From Mya arenaria (Eukaryota; Mollusca; Bivalvia; Myida; Myidae): a stretch of DNA of 64,000 nucleotides. The position numbers and the translations under genes are program-made. The notes under the pieces are model-generated. The model ran no database searches. It was not told where the DNA came from and saw nothing but the letters and a program-made list of their open reading frames with translations. The stretch lies in the NCBI RefSeq assembly GCF_026914265.1, contig NC_069135.1:23429639-23493638 (forward strand), in the 5' to 3' direction. This document shows positions 23,701 through 36,900 of the stretch, piece after piece. Position 1 is the first letter of the stretch. Each line of letters begins with the position of its first letter.

Positions 23701-26638
23701 AGACAATTAACCACAGACAAACTATAAAAGAAAACAATGCAGTGCATGTAGCGTGGTTCTGGTGGGCCTCAAACCAATGCACTCTTATAGACAACAGCAT
23801 TAAGCTTACGATCATCTTCTTGGCCTGATATTGACGTGACCAAAATGATGAGAGAGAAAAGTAGTTCGCAATTCGATCACCTCGGTCAGACCTTACCTAG
23901 ATTCCAGCTGATAGAAAATGTAAATGTCAATTCCACTGATTGTTTCCTGATGAATTAAACAGGCGATCCTCCTGTTTTCATGACATCCGGAGCTTCTGGT
24001 CTGTGTCATGAGAGAAATCAAGTTTCTTTTTTACTCTTTGTCGGTGTACATGATTTTGTGATACAATCTGTGATGAAAAGGTCTCTGACCGAATCCTAGA
24101 TCGTCCCAAAGTGTAACTGACATTTATTTTATTCAAGTGAAAATAGTGTTCATGCTTAAAAAGACCATCTTTGAAAAAATCAGAGACAGCGGGATGTTAG
24201 TCCTATCCCCGTACGTAACGATCTCTCCGAATATTGCGTAACAAGCAAGTGTGCGTAACGAAGGATGTTCGTAAGTTCTTCTATCCGCCTATTGAGTGCC
24301 TATTACTCCATAACACACCGCCCTCGACCCCCCCCCCCTCGACCCTCCCCCCTCCCCAACCCCTCAACCGAATACTGCCTACTGAAAAGGGTGCTTCAGC
24401 CACAAATAGTGTACATGTAAGACTTTTTCTATTTTACTTGCAAGTATATTCTAAAACAAAACAATTCCAACATATTAGCAGAGTTTGAAGTGCACTGGGT
24501 CACCGACCTCACGGTCGATAACTTTAAAACAAAACTTGCCAAGATATTCAAGGGCCCTAAAAATACATGTAGTGTTATAGCAGATGACGAGTTACGAAGT
24601 GTGCGATTTTGTTTTGTTTTTGTTCATATACGTTCACCGTTAACACATAAGGCCATGTATAAGGTCATACCAAATGGTTGCAGTGGTCAACCCTTAGTAC
24701 GAAAACCTATCTAGATGTCCTAAAAAAGCACGAAAAAAAAAGAAAGAATACTAATTGAGTGACATCCTATGCTGAATATAGGCACCAGGGTCTCCTTAGC
24801 CCATTCCGGACCATTCTCAAGTGTTAGATGTATTTCCACTGCAAAAAAGAGTTCAAATAAAGCGTATATAAGTGTTTGGAACCACACAGAATGTATTATT
24901 TTCTGATACAAAATATGAAGCATGTTGTTAACACCTATAGTCGGAATTATAGTTAAAGGAAATCAAAAACATTCGGCAAGATCGTTTACCATACAAAATA
25001 TGTCTTTTCTTCGATCGAGAATCCAAAAACCTATCCGTCCGCGGACGCTTAACATAGAAATAATTTGGTACGGCCGTAATTGACTCCGATTGACCCATAG
25101 CCATTGTTTATTAATAACACTTAAGTGCTGTAAAGCGGGCACTTGAATATATAGTAGTTTTATACTTGTGTTGTATATGTGTGTCTTGTTGAGAACTTAC
25201 TTGAAGCTCTTAAGAGTCTTTGATTGAGCACGTGTGTGTACTTCAAACTAGTGCCTTACTAAACCACGACATGACATGTTACGTTCAAGTGATACTCGTA
25301 TTTAAAGTCAATACAAACAACATGTATAACAAACATACATTTTGAGTGATAAACCTTTAACGACTTACGAGATTATGTATTTATGGAAAATATTCATTAC
25401 TGATAACGAGATTGTAACCGTGTGTTTAATAACTGGACAGGCACAAATATTAAATGAATGGTGAGTCCTAAAAGATTTACAGTGATCAACCATCGTCCAA
25501 TAAGGTAGAAATACCGTGTTTTCTACACATTTCTTTCAAATTAAACACAGTATCCTTTATAAGAACAATTATTTTGATAATTATTCATCCTTTTCGGTAC
25601 ATTAAAACAATTTGGTAAGGTAAGTGTTCAAAGATAGCTTCAACTGTGGTATTGCTCAGTAAATTATTCGGGAGTAAGAGTGCATCTTCAAGGGCAGCTA
25701 AGTGTAAACACTTCTATTAACTTCTATATAACACACATGTGACTCACTTGTTGGGCTCAAAACGGAACAGTAAGGCTCTATGAATTTAAAGACATGTAAT
25801 TTTACGTTGAAGGCAGCCATGCGTAAATGCTTCAATAAACCATATTAAAAATAAATTAGTGGCACACTTGTTGTACTGTACATTGATATATTGTCGATCT
25901 CAGTACGCAAATGAAAACCTCCATTTCTTATCTTAATGTATGGGCTGAAAATTGCCGATTTCGAAATCTAGTGTGTTTTGTGTTTTATGATACGTCATAC
26001 TTCCTAAATTTCCGTCGCATATGTCTCTGTTTTGTTATAAGTTTAAATGGGCTTTGCTGCCTGTAAATTAATTTCACATCTTTTTAATACAAACGGTGAA
26101 ATCGGTATGATTTTAATTAAGTTTAAAGCCATTTTACCACATTGCCTCGTCTGCTTAAATGACACTTAAAATATGAAAGGCCTCGCCGCTTGAGTCCTCT
26201 CTACCAGCTCTTGACGCGCGGCAGGACTTTTAAAGGAACACAATCATATAGCAATCGTGGCATCTCGGCCATTTTCTTCATACGGACTTTTTTCTTAGAA
26301 ATCTTAATTAATTTTGCAGTTATACTCTCTACCGGGAATCAATTTGAACCGACACGTTAAAACATTACACTTAATTAGTAGTCCTATTATTAATAACATT
26401 ACAAACTACTTATACTAATGCACCGGCATAATTCAAAGGCTCGTGGTACGGAGGAGATGGCTGTGGTATTCGGTGATAGTCTTGTAAATTTGACCCCTAA
26501 AAGTAAGTCTATTTTGCATGTTTTCGAAATTCAGCCGGACTATATTGTTGGTCATTTATTTGAAAAAGTCAATAATTTTATTAACCGTTAATAAATAGTA
26601 AGACATAACCATTTCGGTGTATTTAAAGTAGTTATAAA
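23701..26638. other. Intergenic, no gene; contains one dispersed repeat copy
   Basis: Contains C-rich sequence at about 24318-24362 and the repeat copy at 25505-25705. No coding or RNA gene is supported. Confidence 0.5.
25505..25705 (+). repeat. Dispersed repeat, copy 2 of the unnamed family
   Basis: Partner of 18175-18362, ending in the shared GAGTAAGAGTGCATCTTCAA. Confidence 0.5.
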
Positions 26639-27126
26639 TTAAAGGGGCTGTACTCCGTATGATAAAATAGCGGGGGGAAAAGAAAATTGTCGAAAACTGA
26701 CATAAACTTGGCATCGATGTGTACAATGCATTGAAACTTACTAACTAAAGTACCACATAGTTTACAATATATTTAAGTTTAGCAGTTATTTCGTATTTTT
26801 CCATTAAAACAGATTACTGGGTATGTCTACCAGGTAGAATTTATTCCTTATGCGTGGCTAGTCGATGTTATCACGTGAAATTACCGAGGTAGTTGTATAG
26901 CTTAATTATGTCACCAAATTAGAGTAAGCCGTCGTAGCTCAGTGAATTAACGCTAGTCTGCAATTTTGGCGACACCGTTTCGAACCCGGTCTCCGACACA
27001 ATTTTTTTTTTACATTTTGGTACTTTTTACAAATATGATATCAAAGCGTAACACATTATATTAGATATTTGTCCTGAGATTCGTTAAAAAACTTTTTTGG
27101 TGCCAATCTGGTGTACAGTCCCTTCA
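26639..27126 (+). mobile_element. TTAA-type TIR element carrying a tRNA-like segment, copy 1
   Basis: Left end TTAA-AGGGGCTGTACTCC; right end (inverse) GAAGGGACTGTACACC, with about 13 of 16 positions matching. The left flank is TTAA and the right has decayed to TTCA. A tRNA-like block sits at 26928-26999. The whole length aligns by eye, in inverted orientation, to 61140-61542, so this is a family and not a chance tRNA match. No protein coding capacity. Confidence 0.7.
26928..26999 (+). other. tRNA-like (tRNA-derived) segment inside the TTAA element, not a functional tRNA
   Basis: It carries an A-box-like TAGCTCAGTGAATTAACGC and a B-box-like GTTTCGAACCC at normal tRNA spacing, with a CTGCAATTTTGG anticodon-region block reminiscent of tRNA-Cys (GCA). 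The anticodon stem and most of the acceptor stem do not pair, so it is a derived or decayed tRNA. It may still serve as an internal RNA polymerase III promoter (inference). Confidence 0.55.
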
Positions 27127-27339
27127 TGACTTAACCAAACTGAATCATGATTTCAATTGTTCAAAAGTCATTAAGACTTTTTTTAAAGTAGGCTGAGTTT
27201 CACGGAAATAATATAAATCGAAGAATTATGATATTCAACTCACTTTTGAATCATGGTAAATCTTCATCAAAGTTGACCAACCACGAACCCAATGAATCTG
27301 AGTTTTATCTCCGACCATATCAACCATGAGGTTGTCCCT

Positions 27340-27597
27340 TTAAAGGGGCACGCTATAGGTGGACACTCGAGGTGCACAGAAAAGTATTAAATTTAATGCA
27401 TTATCATACCTAAGTTATTTAATTATAACTATCAAAATAAACAAAGCATATGATACGGATAAAATGATATTTTGGCGCCTTTTTAACTTAAGAATTTATG
27501 GCCACGTAGCTGTTAATTGTAAATCCCATTTATAAAGGCTATTCTGTTTATCTGTACACATATCATTTGCTTTTTGTCTTGTAGCGTGTCCCTTTAA
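27340..27597. mobile_element. TTAA-flanked MITE with AGGGGCACGCTA ends (258 bp)
   Basis: TTAA at both ends, with left AGGGGCACGCTATAGG and right inverse AGGGACACGCTACAAG. AT-rich interior without coding capacity. Third TTAA-type family in this window. Confidence 0.75.
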
Positions 27598-28125
27598 TAT
27601 ACAAAAAAGCCCAAAACTGTGTATGCGTAAAGTGGAGATGCATTTGGAATAGTTTCACACGGGTTAAATGAAGGGTTAAACTTTCAATACCCCACTCAAT
27701 ATGGGGTATACTGGATGTTCGGTTGTCCTGATAAATGAAAACACCCGTGACAGACTTTCTACGGATGGTTAGGATGATACGGTTGTCGGGATATATTCAG
27801 TGGGTTAAGCTATGTGAGCGTTCATCGTTCATAAAGTTATTCAGGAATAAAAACGGGTTGAGGTGAGTTTAAAATTGGTTGTCGATTTTCTTTGTCAAAG
27901 TTTAGAAGATCATTGTTGGATATTACGCAGTGTTATAATCAAGCAGTTTAAGGTCATAACATTTCGGATTTTTTTCTTACTGTGGCTGTTATGCTTAAAA
28001 GCTGATGCCCAGCCATATAAAGGAGTTTAACACACGTGGTATGTTAATTTCAATCATGTTTGTATAGTATACACATACTAGCGTAAAAAGATACTGTTCA
28101 GTAAACGATCATCTGTCAAAAGTAA
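27598..28125. other. Intergenic, nothing recognised
   Basis: No supported feature. Confidence 0.5.
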
Positions 28126-28141
28126 CTGTTGTTGTTGTTGT

Positions 28142-28206
<65 letters not shown>
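28126..28206. repeat. (TTG)n/(ATG)n compound microsatellite
   Basis: Five TTG units followed by about 21 ATG units. Translated on the minus strand it gives a poly-Ser frame (28109-28345), which is an artefact. Confidence 0.95.
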
Positions 28207-28257
28207 TGCCATAAGTTATCATAAACATCACTGACATGATTTCAAATAAAATGAGGG

Positions 28258-28809
28258 TATGGAAGCGTATATCGTATATACTGATGATGTGATCATGTAA
28301 ATTTGTGGACATGTCGACACGAATTCCTTTGTGACGTGTTCTCAAAAGTATGTTGGCTTGTCCACTTATAATTGGGTACGCCGATTTTTTAGCCCCGAAC
28401 CATTGGAGCTAACGTAATCGACTTAAAACAATTGGTGTCGACATAATCTTCTTTGTCGACAAAAGATCAATATATCCAATGTTGATAATTGAACACATCA
28501 ACATAATTTAGAAGAAAAAATATGTTATGATATTCTTCGTTAATTCAGTCAACAAGAATTGTCGACAAAATAGGGGTAAACTCGTTATGTAGAAATGATC
28601 TTCAAATGGTGTGTTAAACTGGTGTTTAGACAAAGTTAAGTCGACAAGTAAATAAGTGAACATGTCGACATACAATTGACAAAATGTTGTATAATTATTA
28701 TTATAATTATTGCGATATGTCGTGTAATAACTCGCAAGTCGATATAATGCAGGTCGACATGATATAATTGCATGATCACATCACTGTGTATACATTATTC
28801 GCTTCCATA
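28258..28809. mobile_element. TA-flanked MITE (Tc1/mariner-type size) rich in GTCGAC sites
   Basis: Left TGGAAGCG...GTATATAC then TGATGTGATCATG; the right end shows the same words inverted (CATGATCACATCA ... CGCTTCCA). TA flanks both sides. The interior has about seven copies of a TGTCGACA-like palindrome. No transposase. Confidence 0.65.
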
Positions 28810-31797
28810 GAAACCATACCAATGCATACATTGATGTCGCCAAGCACTGCCAAGTGTTTCAACGTAAACATTTTTAGCAGTGTTATTAAAGGCAAACAAT
28901 CAAACATTAGAACCATTACAAAGACGCAATGAATTAAATATGATTCCTTTCAAGTTTGATTGTTTTAAATCGTAAGTAATACACGCATACATGTACTCTC
29001 AAAAGTAATATAGAAATCATGAATAGTTTATGTATATTTTCGAAAAAAAAACATTTGAAAGAAATCGGAAACAATATATCTGCAATTTCAAATGCATTTC
29101 AAAAGAAATCATGAATAATAAATGTAAACTCTCAAAATATCGATTACTTATACACCTTTAAAGATAGTGTCGCCCAAAGGCAGAGGAGCTGGGATGACAC
29201 TTTACTAGTCTATAAATCTAGACCATTCTTAACGTCGCGTAACAAGCGTTTGTTAGCGCGTACATTCGTAGTTTCTCGTTATTTCTTACAGGTAGTGTTC
29301 GTCTTTTACTATTAAAACAAGGCGTACGAACTTTACGGTTACTTCTTTTGTGCATAAATTATGCACCGGCTACAGGTTTACGAGATCAGTTTCACTATGT
29401 GATGTTTGAATTAACATACGTAAAAAAAGTTTTAGGATGGATGTTAATTGATACGAGAAATTATTTATGAGTGGACCATAATATGATATTTTGTGATAAG
29501 AGTCGGTAGGCTTCGTGTTTGTACATGTATAGTATTTGGATATTAAACAGTTATACAAGTAAGTGCATTTTGAAACCGGATTGCCTTTTTCAGAATTTAT
29601 ATAGAACAACATTTTTGGACGATCGAAATTATTATTTGAAATGTGTAACATTATTTAAATATACACTGGCCTGCGTGTTATATGTACTATACCAACTATC
29701 TTTTATTTTCTTACAAACGATCATGAATACAGAGACACAAATATAAAGCATTTGGAAGAAATCTGTCATTGACACCATTTCTGCAGTGTGACTCGTATTA
29801 GTATTTGGAAGAAATCTATCAACATTTCTTGCTGTATTTATTTTCATTACCATATTAAAGTACTCTTATATTAAGACTTTCAAATATAATGTTTGAGGAA
29901 AACCGACTTAATTCTTGACCTGACCATCCTTTTCAGTATTTAGAACGTTCTCATATCAATGTACTCATATTTTTGTCCTTCTGTCTATCAAGCAAACACG
30001 AATAATGTAAATACATTACTTATTTTAACTAGATAATAATATTGTTGTTATTGTGTTGGCCAAGCGAACAAAAGGATGTAAGTTCAGTAGTTTTCACATT
30101 AATCAAAGTGACACTCGTCCATTCTAGCATACCATACAACATCCCGACCCTCGGGCCATACAGCGGTGTGTTTTCTAGGTTACAAGTAATTAACTTGTTT
30201 TCAAAAACGTTTATTGCCCTTTTATTACAATATGGCGTTTAAACATGTTTTTTATTGAATGTTATTTCGTTTTATGAGCATTTAAATACGACTTAATCTA
30301 TATTAATTACTGGAAAGGCCAAATATACAAGTGACCTAGAAAATCAAGTTATGATCATATATATATATCTGAAATTAGTAAAAAAGACATGAAAATTGCG
30401 GAAATATAAGGGTGATGGAAACTTGTTAAAATGTGGACTCATGAGGAAATTCATATTGTTAAAAGGAAAACAAACCCCCAAACACTATATCCTCATTGAT
30501 TTGTAAAGCATGATACGGCAAAATATGTTTTAGTCACGAAACTGGACTATTCCTATAGGACTTTGCACGTTGTGGTTCTATTGTTATGACATCTGCATTG
30601 TATAAATGCATTGTTCTTTTAAACTTAAAGTGTTGGCAGATTATATGAATGTGCAACATACATGTACAATGATGCTCATTTAATGATTCATAAATAAACA
30701 TCAATCGAATACCAGCGGTCATTTTATGGCTTTAGTGAGGGTTAACCACGGTAATGAGTCAGCCCACAAACTCGCCAGCTTGGTTTAGAATGAAGTCCAT
30801 TTGGGGAGAAATTAATGACGCTCTTTCTTCTTCTTCTTGCTCGGCGTTCTTGGAGGAAATTGTTTCCTAAATTATGTGCTCATGTATCGATTAATATCTT
30901 CATTCATTGTACAAAATGATCATTCCATGTATTCAAAGTGTTTGCTAATTTTCGTTCTTGATTCGATAAATCGGAGATTTAAAGGGACATTCTTTGTTTT
31001 GGTGAGAAAAACTTCCCGGATATTATCATACGACGTATCTTCTATTGAAGACGATTACTTTTTTCCGAGAAGCAAAAGTTTTATATTTGAATGTGAATTC
31101 ATTAATTTTATATTCATGGCGATTTAGTGACAAAACGTTCGGCAATTTCCGGAACTGTCCGCATATCAGTATAAAGCTTTAAACTTTGAACCTTTATTAA
31201 AATAGCAAAATCGCCGAGGTGCTCGGAATCCGGAAAATACCGAGTTGTAACGATTAGTTCCGAAATGTCATTTTTCATGCCACTGCGTGACACGGCTGTA
31301 TTTTAATAGCCGAACACGATATGTTAATTGAAACTAAGTATTTTATCAGGCACATCTTAAGACGTTCTAATTAATGCATTATGTTCTTTGTTTTGTCAAC
31401 TGATATTGGTTACAGATTTTGCAAGTGTAAGCACATGTGAACCGCACTGATTTGGCGATAATTTGTACACGGTTAACTTTAAGGTAGCAATTTGGTGAAT
31501 AAAATTAAACGCTTTGTACGGTAGATTAAGTTCGATACTGTTAGTATAATTTGACCCTATTTTATATCAAAACTAGCAGTTTGATCAGTGAATGTCACAT
31601 TGGTTGAAATATTTTACATCAACTGTATCATAAAATGTGGACAGCCTGACTGTCTAATAAGCATGCGTATATTTACGAGTCTTTGTTGAACTATTTCTTA
31701 TAAAGCAATTGTTGTCATACAAGATCTTATAAACTTCCCTCCAGAGAAATCACACGTGTGAGCTATAACGCATATAGGGGGTGACAATGGTGTATTA
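28810..31797. other. Intergenic, AT-rich, no gene seen
   Basis: Nearly 3 kb with only short featureless open frames on both strands. No repeat family recognised. Confidence 0.45.
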
Positions 31798-31971
31798 TAT
31801 GGGGGCAGGGGTTAAGACATATGGGGGGAGGGGTAAGACATGGGAGGAAGGGGTAAGCCTTGTGACATGGGGGGAGGAGGTAAGACATGGGGGAGGGAGG
31901 GTAAGTCATGGGGGAGAGGGGCTAAGACATGGGGAGTGGGTTTGATATAAAGGGGGTGGGGTAAGACATGT
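31798..31971. repeat. ~20-bp G-rich minisatellite (GGGGTAAGACATGGGGGGAG)
   Basis: About eight diverged units rich in G runs on the + strand. Confidence 0.9.
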
Positions 31972-33396
31972 CCATTCCGTATATAGCTCATGCTGGTCTC
32001 AATCCGATTTATACTGAAATTCTTCAGTAAAGGAAACATTTCTCTGTTACCTATCATTACCGAATTGCTTTCCTTGAGGAAAAAAAATCTTAAGTACAAG
32101 GAGGATATATGTTTGCTCCGTGCACAGGAACCACAACTCTGTTACCAACTGTTCCCTAATTGTCTGGTATTTGAGCAGATATTAACTTTCCAATACAATC
32201 TGAACATTTTTAGTTGGAAATGTTAGATAACAAAGTCATATTGAATGTTGAACAAGATATATAACTCTGGCACCTTTTTATATTTCATCACCTCCCATTA
32301 TAGAATGAATTACGATATTTTGTTTAATGGCAATTAAAACTTGTTCAGAATGCAATGGTGAATATATTTCTTTATATAATTAATCACATAATAACTATGG
32401 ATATAATTATATATAAGCATTAAACGTTCAACAAATTTATTTGACATACACTTTCACCTACGGTCGTAACAGCCTTATCCCTTTTACATACCGATAAATA
32501 GTACATTGTATATGATTTCTGTATTTAGGAAGGGCAATGGTGCTCGAGTGTTCTGTGTTTTGTAAACTTATATAATTTCTAAAACAATAGAATGGTTTCA
32601 CACCATAATCAAGATAACAATATTATTTGACAGCAGATGTTCTCAGAAATTAATTTAGTCTAGCAAAAGAGGGAAAACATAAATTTATTTTTGAAAGCAA
32701 TTAATTATGAATTAATTCTTACTGAAACTTGTTGCATAAAACATGCATAATTGTATCTGCCCAAACTCTCAGACAGTGCTTTAACTGTTGTAGTTCCTAT
32801 TACGTCCAGAAACGCAGAAAGATAGATTTATAAAAAAATAAATATAATATTTCGCGTTATACGAGGTACAAAGGATTCTATGTTTTAACAGAAATAAATG
32901 CACTTTCATATTAATAAAATAAGATGAAATATAGCGCGTGTACACATAATTCATTGTAATTCTCGTTAAACATCAATATAAAACATTTGAAAAACACAAG
33001 ACCATTTTCTTCTCTCATAAATTGCGGATACACCCAGATTTATCCAGATTGCAATCTCCGAACAAGAAACAAACTCCACATTTAGCCCCACATCAATATT
33101 AACCTCTTAGAGTAGCGATTGAGATGTTTTGGTAATTTGTAATTGGAACTGGCGTAAAGTTAATTACTTCAGTAACCTGTGCTTCCCCTGGGTTACAAAT
33201 CGACACCTGGTGCTTTCGAATTCTTGATTTCCAGTAGACCTTGTAAACGTTTCTGTAAGTTATCTTACTCACATTGTTTACGATCTGGAATCTTAACTTG
33301 AAACGCAAACCATGCGAAAGCATGATATGGTGGTAAATTCTGAACAACACAACATAGAACAACACAAAGCTGCACAACACAAATCAACTTAAAAAC
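31972..33396. other. Intergenic, nothing recognised
   Basis: AT-rich with no supported gene. Confidence 0.5.
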
Positions 33397-34920
33397 CATC
33401 ATGCAACACATTACACCATAGTAAGCACCACATAGTATACCATCATGTAACACATTACACCATAGTAAGCACCACATAGTATACCATCATGCAGCACATT
33501 ACACCATAGTAAGCACCACATAGTATACCATCATGCAACACATTACACCATAGTAAGCACCACATAGTATACCATCATGCAGCACATTACACCATAGTAA
33601 GCACCACACAGTATACCATCATGTAACACATTACACCATAATAAAGCACCACACAGTATACCATCATGTAACACATTACACCATAGTAAAGCACCACACA
33701 GTATACCATCATGTAACACATTACACCGTAGTAAAGCACCACGCAGTATACCATCATGTAACACATTACACCATAGTAAAGCACCACACAGTATACCATC
33801 ATGCAGCACATTACACCATAGTAAAACACCACACAGTATACCATCATGCAGCACATTACACCATAGTAAAGCACCACGCAGTATACCATCATGTAACACA
33901 TTACACCATAGTAAAGCACCACACAGTATACCATCATGCAGCACATTACACCATAGTAAAGCACCACACAGTATACCATCATGCAACACATTACACCATA
34001 GTAAAGCACCACGCAGTATACCATCATGTAACACATTACACCATAGTAAAGCACCACACAGTATACCATCATGTAACACATTACACCATAGTAAAGCACC
34101 ACACAGTATACCATCATGTAACACATTACACCGTAGTAAAGCACCACACAGTATACCATCATGCAACACATTACACCGTAGTAAAGCACCACACAGTATA
34201 CCATCATGCAGCACATTACACCATAGTAAAGCACCACACAGTATACCATCATGTAACACATTACACCGTAGTAAAGCACCACGCAGTATACCATCATGTA
34301 ACACATTACACCATAGTAAAGCACCACACAGTATACCATCATGCAGCACATTACACCATAGTAAAGCACCACACAGTATACCATCATGCAGCACATTACA
34401 CCATAGTAAAGCACCACACAGTATACCATGCAACACATTACACCGTAGTAAAGCACCACACAGTATACCATCATGTAACTCATTACACCGTAGTAAAGCA
34501 CCACGCAGTATACAATCATGCAACACATTACACCGTAGTAAAGCACCACGCAGTATACCATCATGCAACACATTACACCATAGTAAAGCACCACACAGTA
34601 TACCATCATGCAACACATTACACCGTAGTAAAGCACCACGCAGTATACAATCATGTAACACATTACACCGTAGTAAAGCACCACGCAGTATACCATCATG
34701 CAACACATTACACCGTAGTAAAGCACCACGCAGTATACAATCATGTAACACAGCTCACTATAGCAAAATACCACACAGAATACCACCATGCACCGAAGTA
34801 TAACATTGCGAAGCACCACAGCATATCAGTATGCAACACACTACAACATTACAAAGCACCACGACATACCATCATGTAACAGAGAACAACATTACAAAGC
34901 ACCACACAGTATATACCGTG
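33397..34920. repeat. 45-bp minisatellite array (44-bp units at its left edge)
   Basis: About 33 units containing CACATTACACCATAGTAAAG, CACCACACAGTATACC and ATCATGTAA. The first few units (to about 33640) are 44 bp, lacking one A, and the rest are 45 bp. Two minus-strand frames remain open for about 400 codons (33543-34751 and 33587-34819) only because 45 is a multiple of three and the unit lacks stops. The right edge (after 34740) is degenerate. Confidence 0.95.
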
Positions 34921-35677
34921 TTGACACTCAGAACATTAAAGCACAGCACAACACAAAACACCATATATTGCGTCCCTTTAATACTTTCAAATTCAGTCTG
35001 ACAGATAGACGCTTTGATGCTTAAACAGACTATTCAGTTTTTATAAAAATCTTGATTTTTGAAGTGGTATAAGTGTTCAAAGAAGTACATTGTGTAAATT
35101 AGTCATATCGTTTGTGTGCAGAGTGATTATGTGCAATTTAAGTGCGTCAACTTCACAATAGTTTTGAACGTTATTTGCATAATTTTTTTTTTCCTTGACC
35201 TGTTTGTGATCTGATGATGAATTTACATTTCTTAGCGTCACTTAAGGATTTTATTATCAATACAAAGACGTTGGGATAACAAGACTCCTTTTCGAGTTTA
35301 ACAGTGTGGGTTGTATGGCGAACATTCAAATACCAAAGTTACGGATAGATTTTAGTTGTAAACGGATAATTTAGCAAATATTTTCTCTCACTTTTATAGA
35401 CAATATTTATCAAAGGGATGTTTATATGGCTATAAGTATAATGGGTTTAATATTGGATATAAATTGACGCCAGAAGATTTACAGTTTAATTTGGAAATTC
35501 CTGCACTGTCTATTGTATTTACTTTGGGGTTTTATTTAAGATTTAATGGAAGAGCAGGGACGTTAGATTTCGTAAGTTTTCTTTCACAGTTTCGTTCAAT
35601 TTGTGAACTACAATATAAAACTTTTGAGCGGATTTATCGATATATCGTATTTGATGAAGGTATTGTAACATTTTAGT
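34921..35677. other. Intergenic, nothing recognised
   Basis: AT-rich; no supported gene. Confidence 0.5.
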
Positions 35678-35990
35678 TTAAAGGAGCGCGTTCACAGATT
35701 TTATGTTGGAAACATCTTACATTGACAGTTGTTGAAACTGAGTTATTTTACTCACTTTATGAACAATACCAAACAGCAACTCGTAGATACCCATTTTAAC
35801 AGAATTACGTAATTATGTCTATTAAGTCCAAAATTATTCAGTTTTCAATAGCGTAACGAAAGCTTTTCGGCAAATAAATCTGGTTCTTTTACATTTTTTC
35901 GATAATTACTAACAATAGCACTAACTTGAACTTTTTTGGATTTTTTTTTATCATTGTTGCAAGCATTGTAGCATAATGGTTTCACTTTGA
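35678..35990 (+). mobile_element. TTAA-type element with AGG..CGTTCAC end, copy A (right end unclear)
   Basis: Starts TTAA-AGGAGCGCGTTCACAG at 35678. It shares the words TTATGAACAATACCAAACAG, CTTTT(C/T)GG(C)AAATAA and ATCATTGTTGCAAGCATT with the outer element at 39318-39968. The right boundary cannot be seen clearly. Confidence 0.5.
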
Positions 35991-36507
35991 TGGCTTCACG
36001 CTGTCAGTATTCAGTAGAGCCACCGCCAAACCGCCGGCCACTCAGGCCATCCTTGATAAACTGACCGGAACTACTGATACCTGGAAATATAACCACTCGC
36101 GGATGTGTGTACACTTGGGCTTTATGAACATTTACTGCGTGCGAATAAACACTCTTGATGTAATCTTATCTAATAACGAGGGCTATTGTCACCTTTGATA
36201 ATGGACATATTATTACTGTTATCAAAGAGGTGTTTGGGATCAATATATTCGTAGATATTCAGCGATTTTGTTACTGATGTATCTCGTTACTTCTCTGTAT
36301 TAAGTAGTATAGCTGTAATTGTGTCCCCCAGGTGGTGTGTAGATTGTGTGTTGCTAGTTGTGTACTTTGATTTCGTGTTTTGATGAACGATTGTGTTTTG
36401 CCTTATACGGCGACTGGATACTGAACTGGAATTGAGTATAAGTTAACGTGAACAATGGATTATAGAAAGGTATGTGTATGTCGAACTGTAGTTGGGTAAG
36501 GAATTGC
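35991..36507. other. Intergenic, nothing recognised
   Basis: No supported feature. Confidence 0.45.
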
Positions 36508-36720
36508 AGTTTTGTTAGGTCAGTTAATATATTGCCGTGTGAGTGTTCTGGTGGTCGCGGGTTCGCACCCCACACCCTTTATCGTACACCGGAGTGATGA
36601 TGCTAAGCGTACCACAGATGTATTTACTAGCATTGTCGAACCTCTGATAAATGAGAATGCCCACACCGGGCGAACTTTTCCTACCAAGTTTTCTCTACTG
36701 CTGTAATGAGTACAAAGCAC
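36508..36720 (+). mobile_element. tRNA-derived SINE-like sequence 1
   Basis: A-box-like TTAGGTCAGTTAATATATTG (about 36514) and B-box GCGGGTTCGCACCCC (about 36557) at tRNA-like spacing, followed by about 140 bp of body. A tRNA-derived SINE head is the best reading; the 3' end is not defined. Confidence 0.5.
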
Positions 36721-36772
36721 AAAGCAAAAGTGCCTGGATCGTCATGGATGTTGATTTGGAGGGGTGGGGCGG

Positions 36773-36900
36773 GGGCTTGGCTTAGTCAATAGGGCGTCGT
36801 GCTAGTGCTCCGATGGTCGTTGGTTCAAATCCCACACTATTCCCGAGGTTTCAGTACATTAAAATCCCCGACCATTACATCGCGTCGGTAGTGTTTCGAT
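36773..36900 (+). mobile_element. tRNA-derived SINE-like sequence 2
   Basis: A-box-like TGGCTTAGTCAATAGGGCG (about 36778) and B-box-like TTGGTTCAAATCCCACAC (about 36820) at tRNA-like spacing, in the same orientation as the neighbour at 36508. The stems do not form a good cloverleaf, so it is not called as a tRNA gene. Confidence 0.5.

Noticed and set aside
26928-26999. Functional tRNA-Cys gene
   Set aside because: Anticodon and acceptor stems do not pair, and a second degenerate copy lies inside the same repeat family.
28109-28345. Minus-strand poly-Ser protein
   Set aside because: Translation of an ATG microsatellite.
33543-34819. Two overlapping minus-strand open frames of 402 and 410 codons
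   Set aside because: Both are 15-residue repeats produced by the 45-bp minisatellite, with no start context, domain or non-repeat sequence.
33397-34920. CRISPR-like array
   Set aside because: Units are contiguous with no unique spacers, and the context is eukaryotic.
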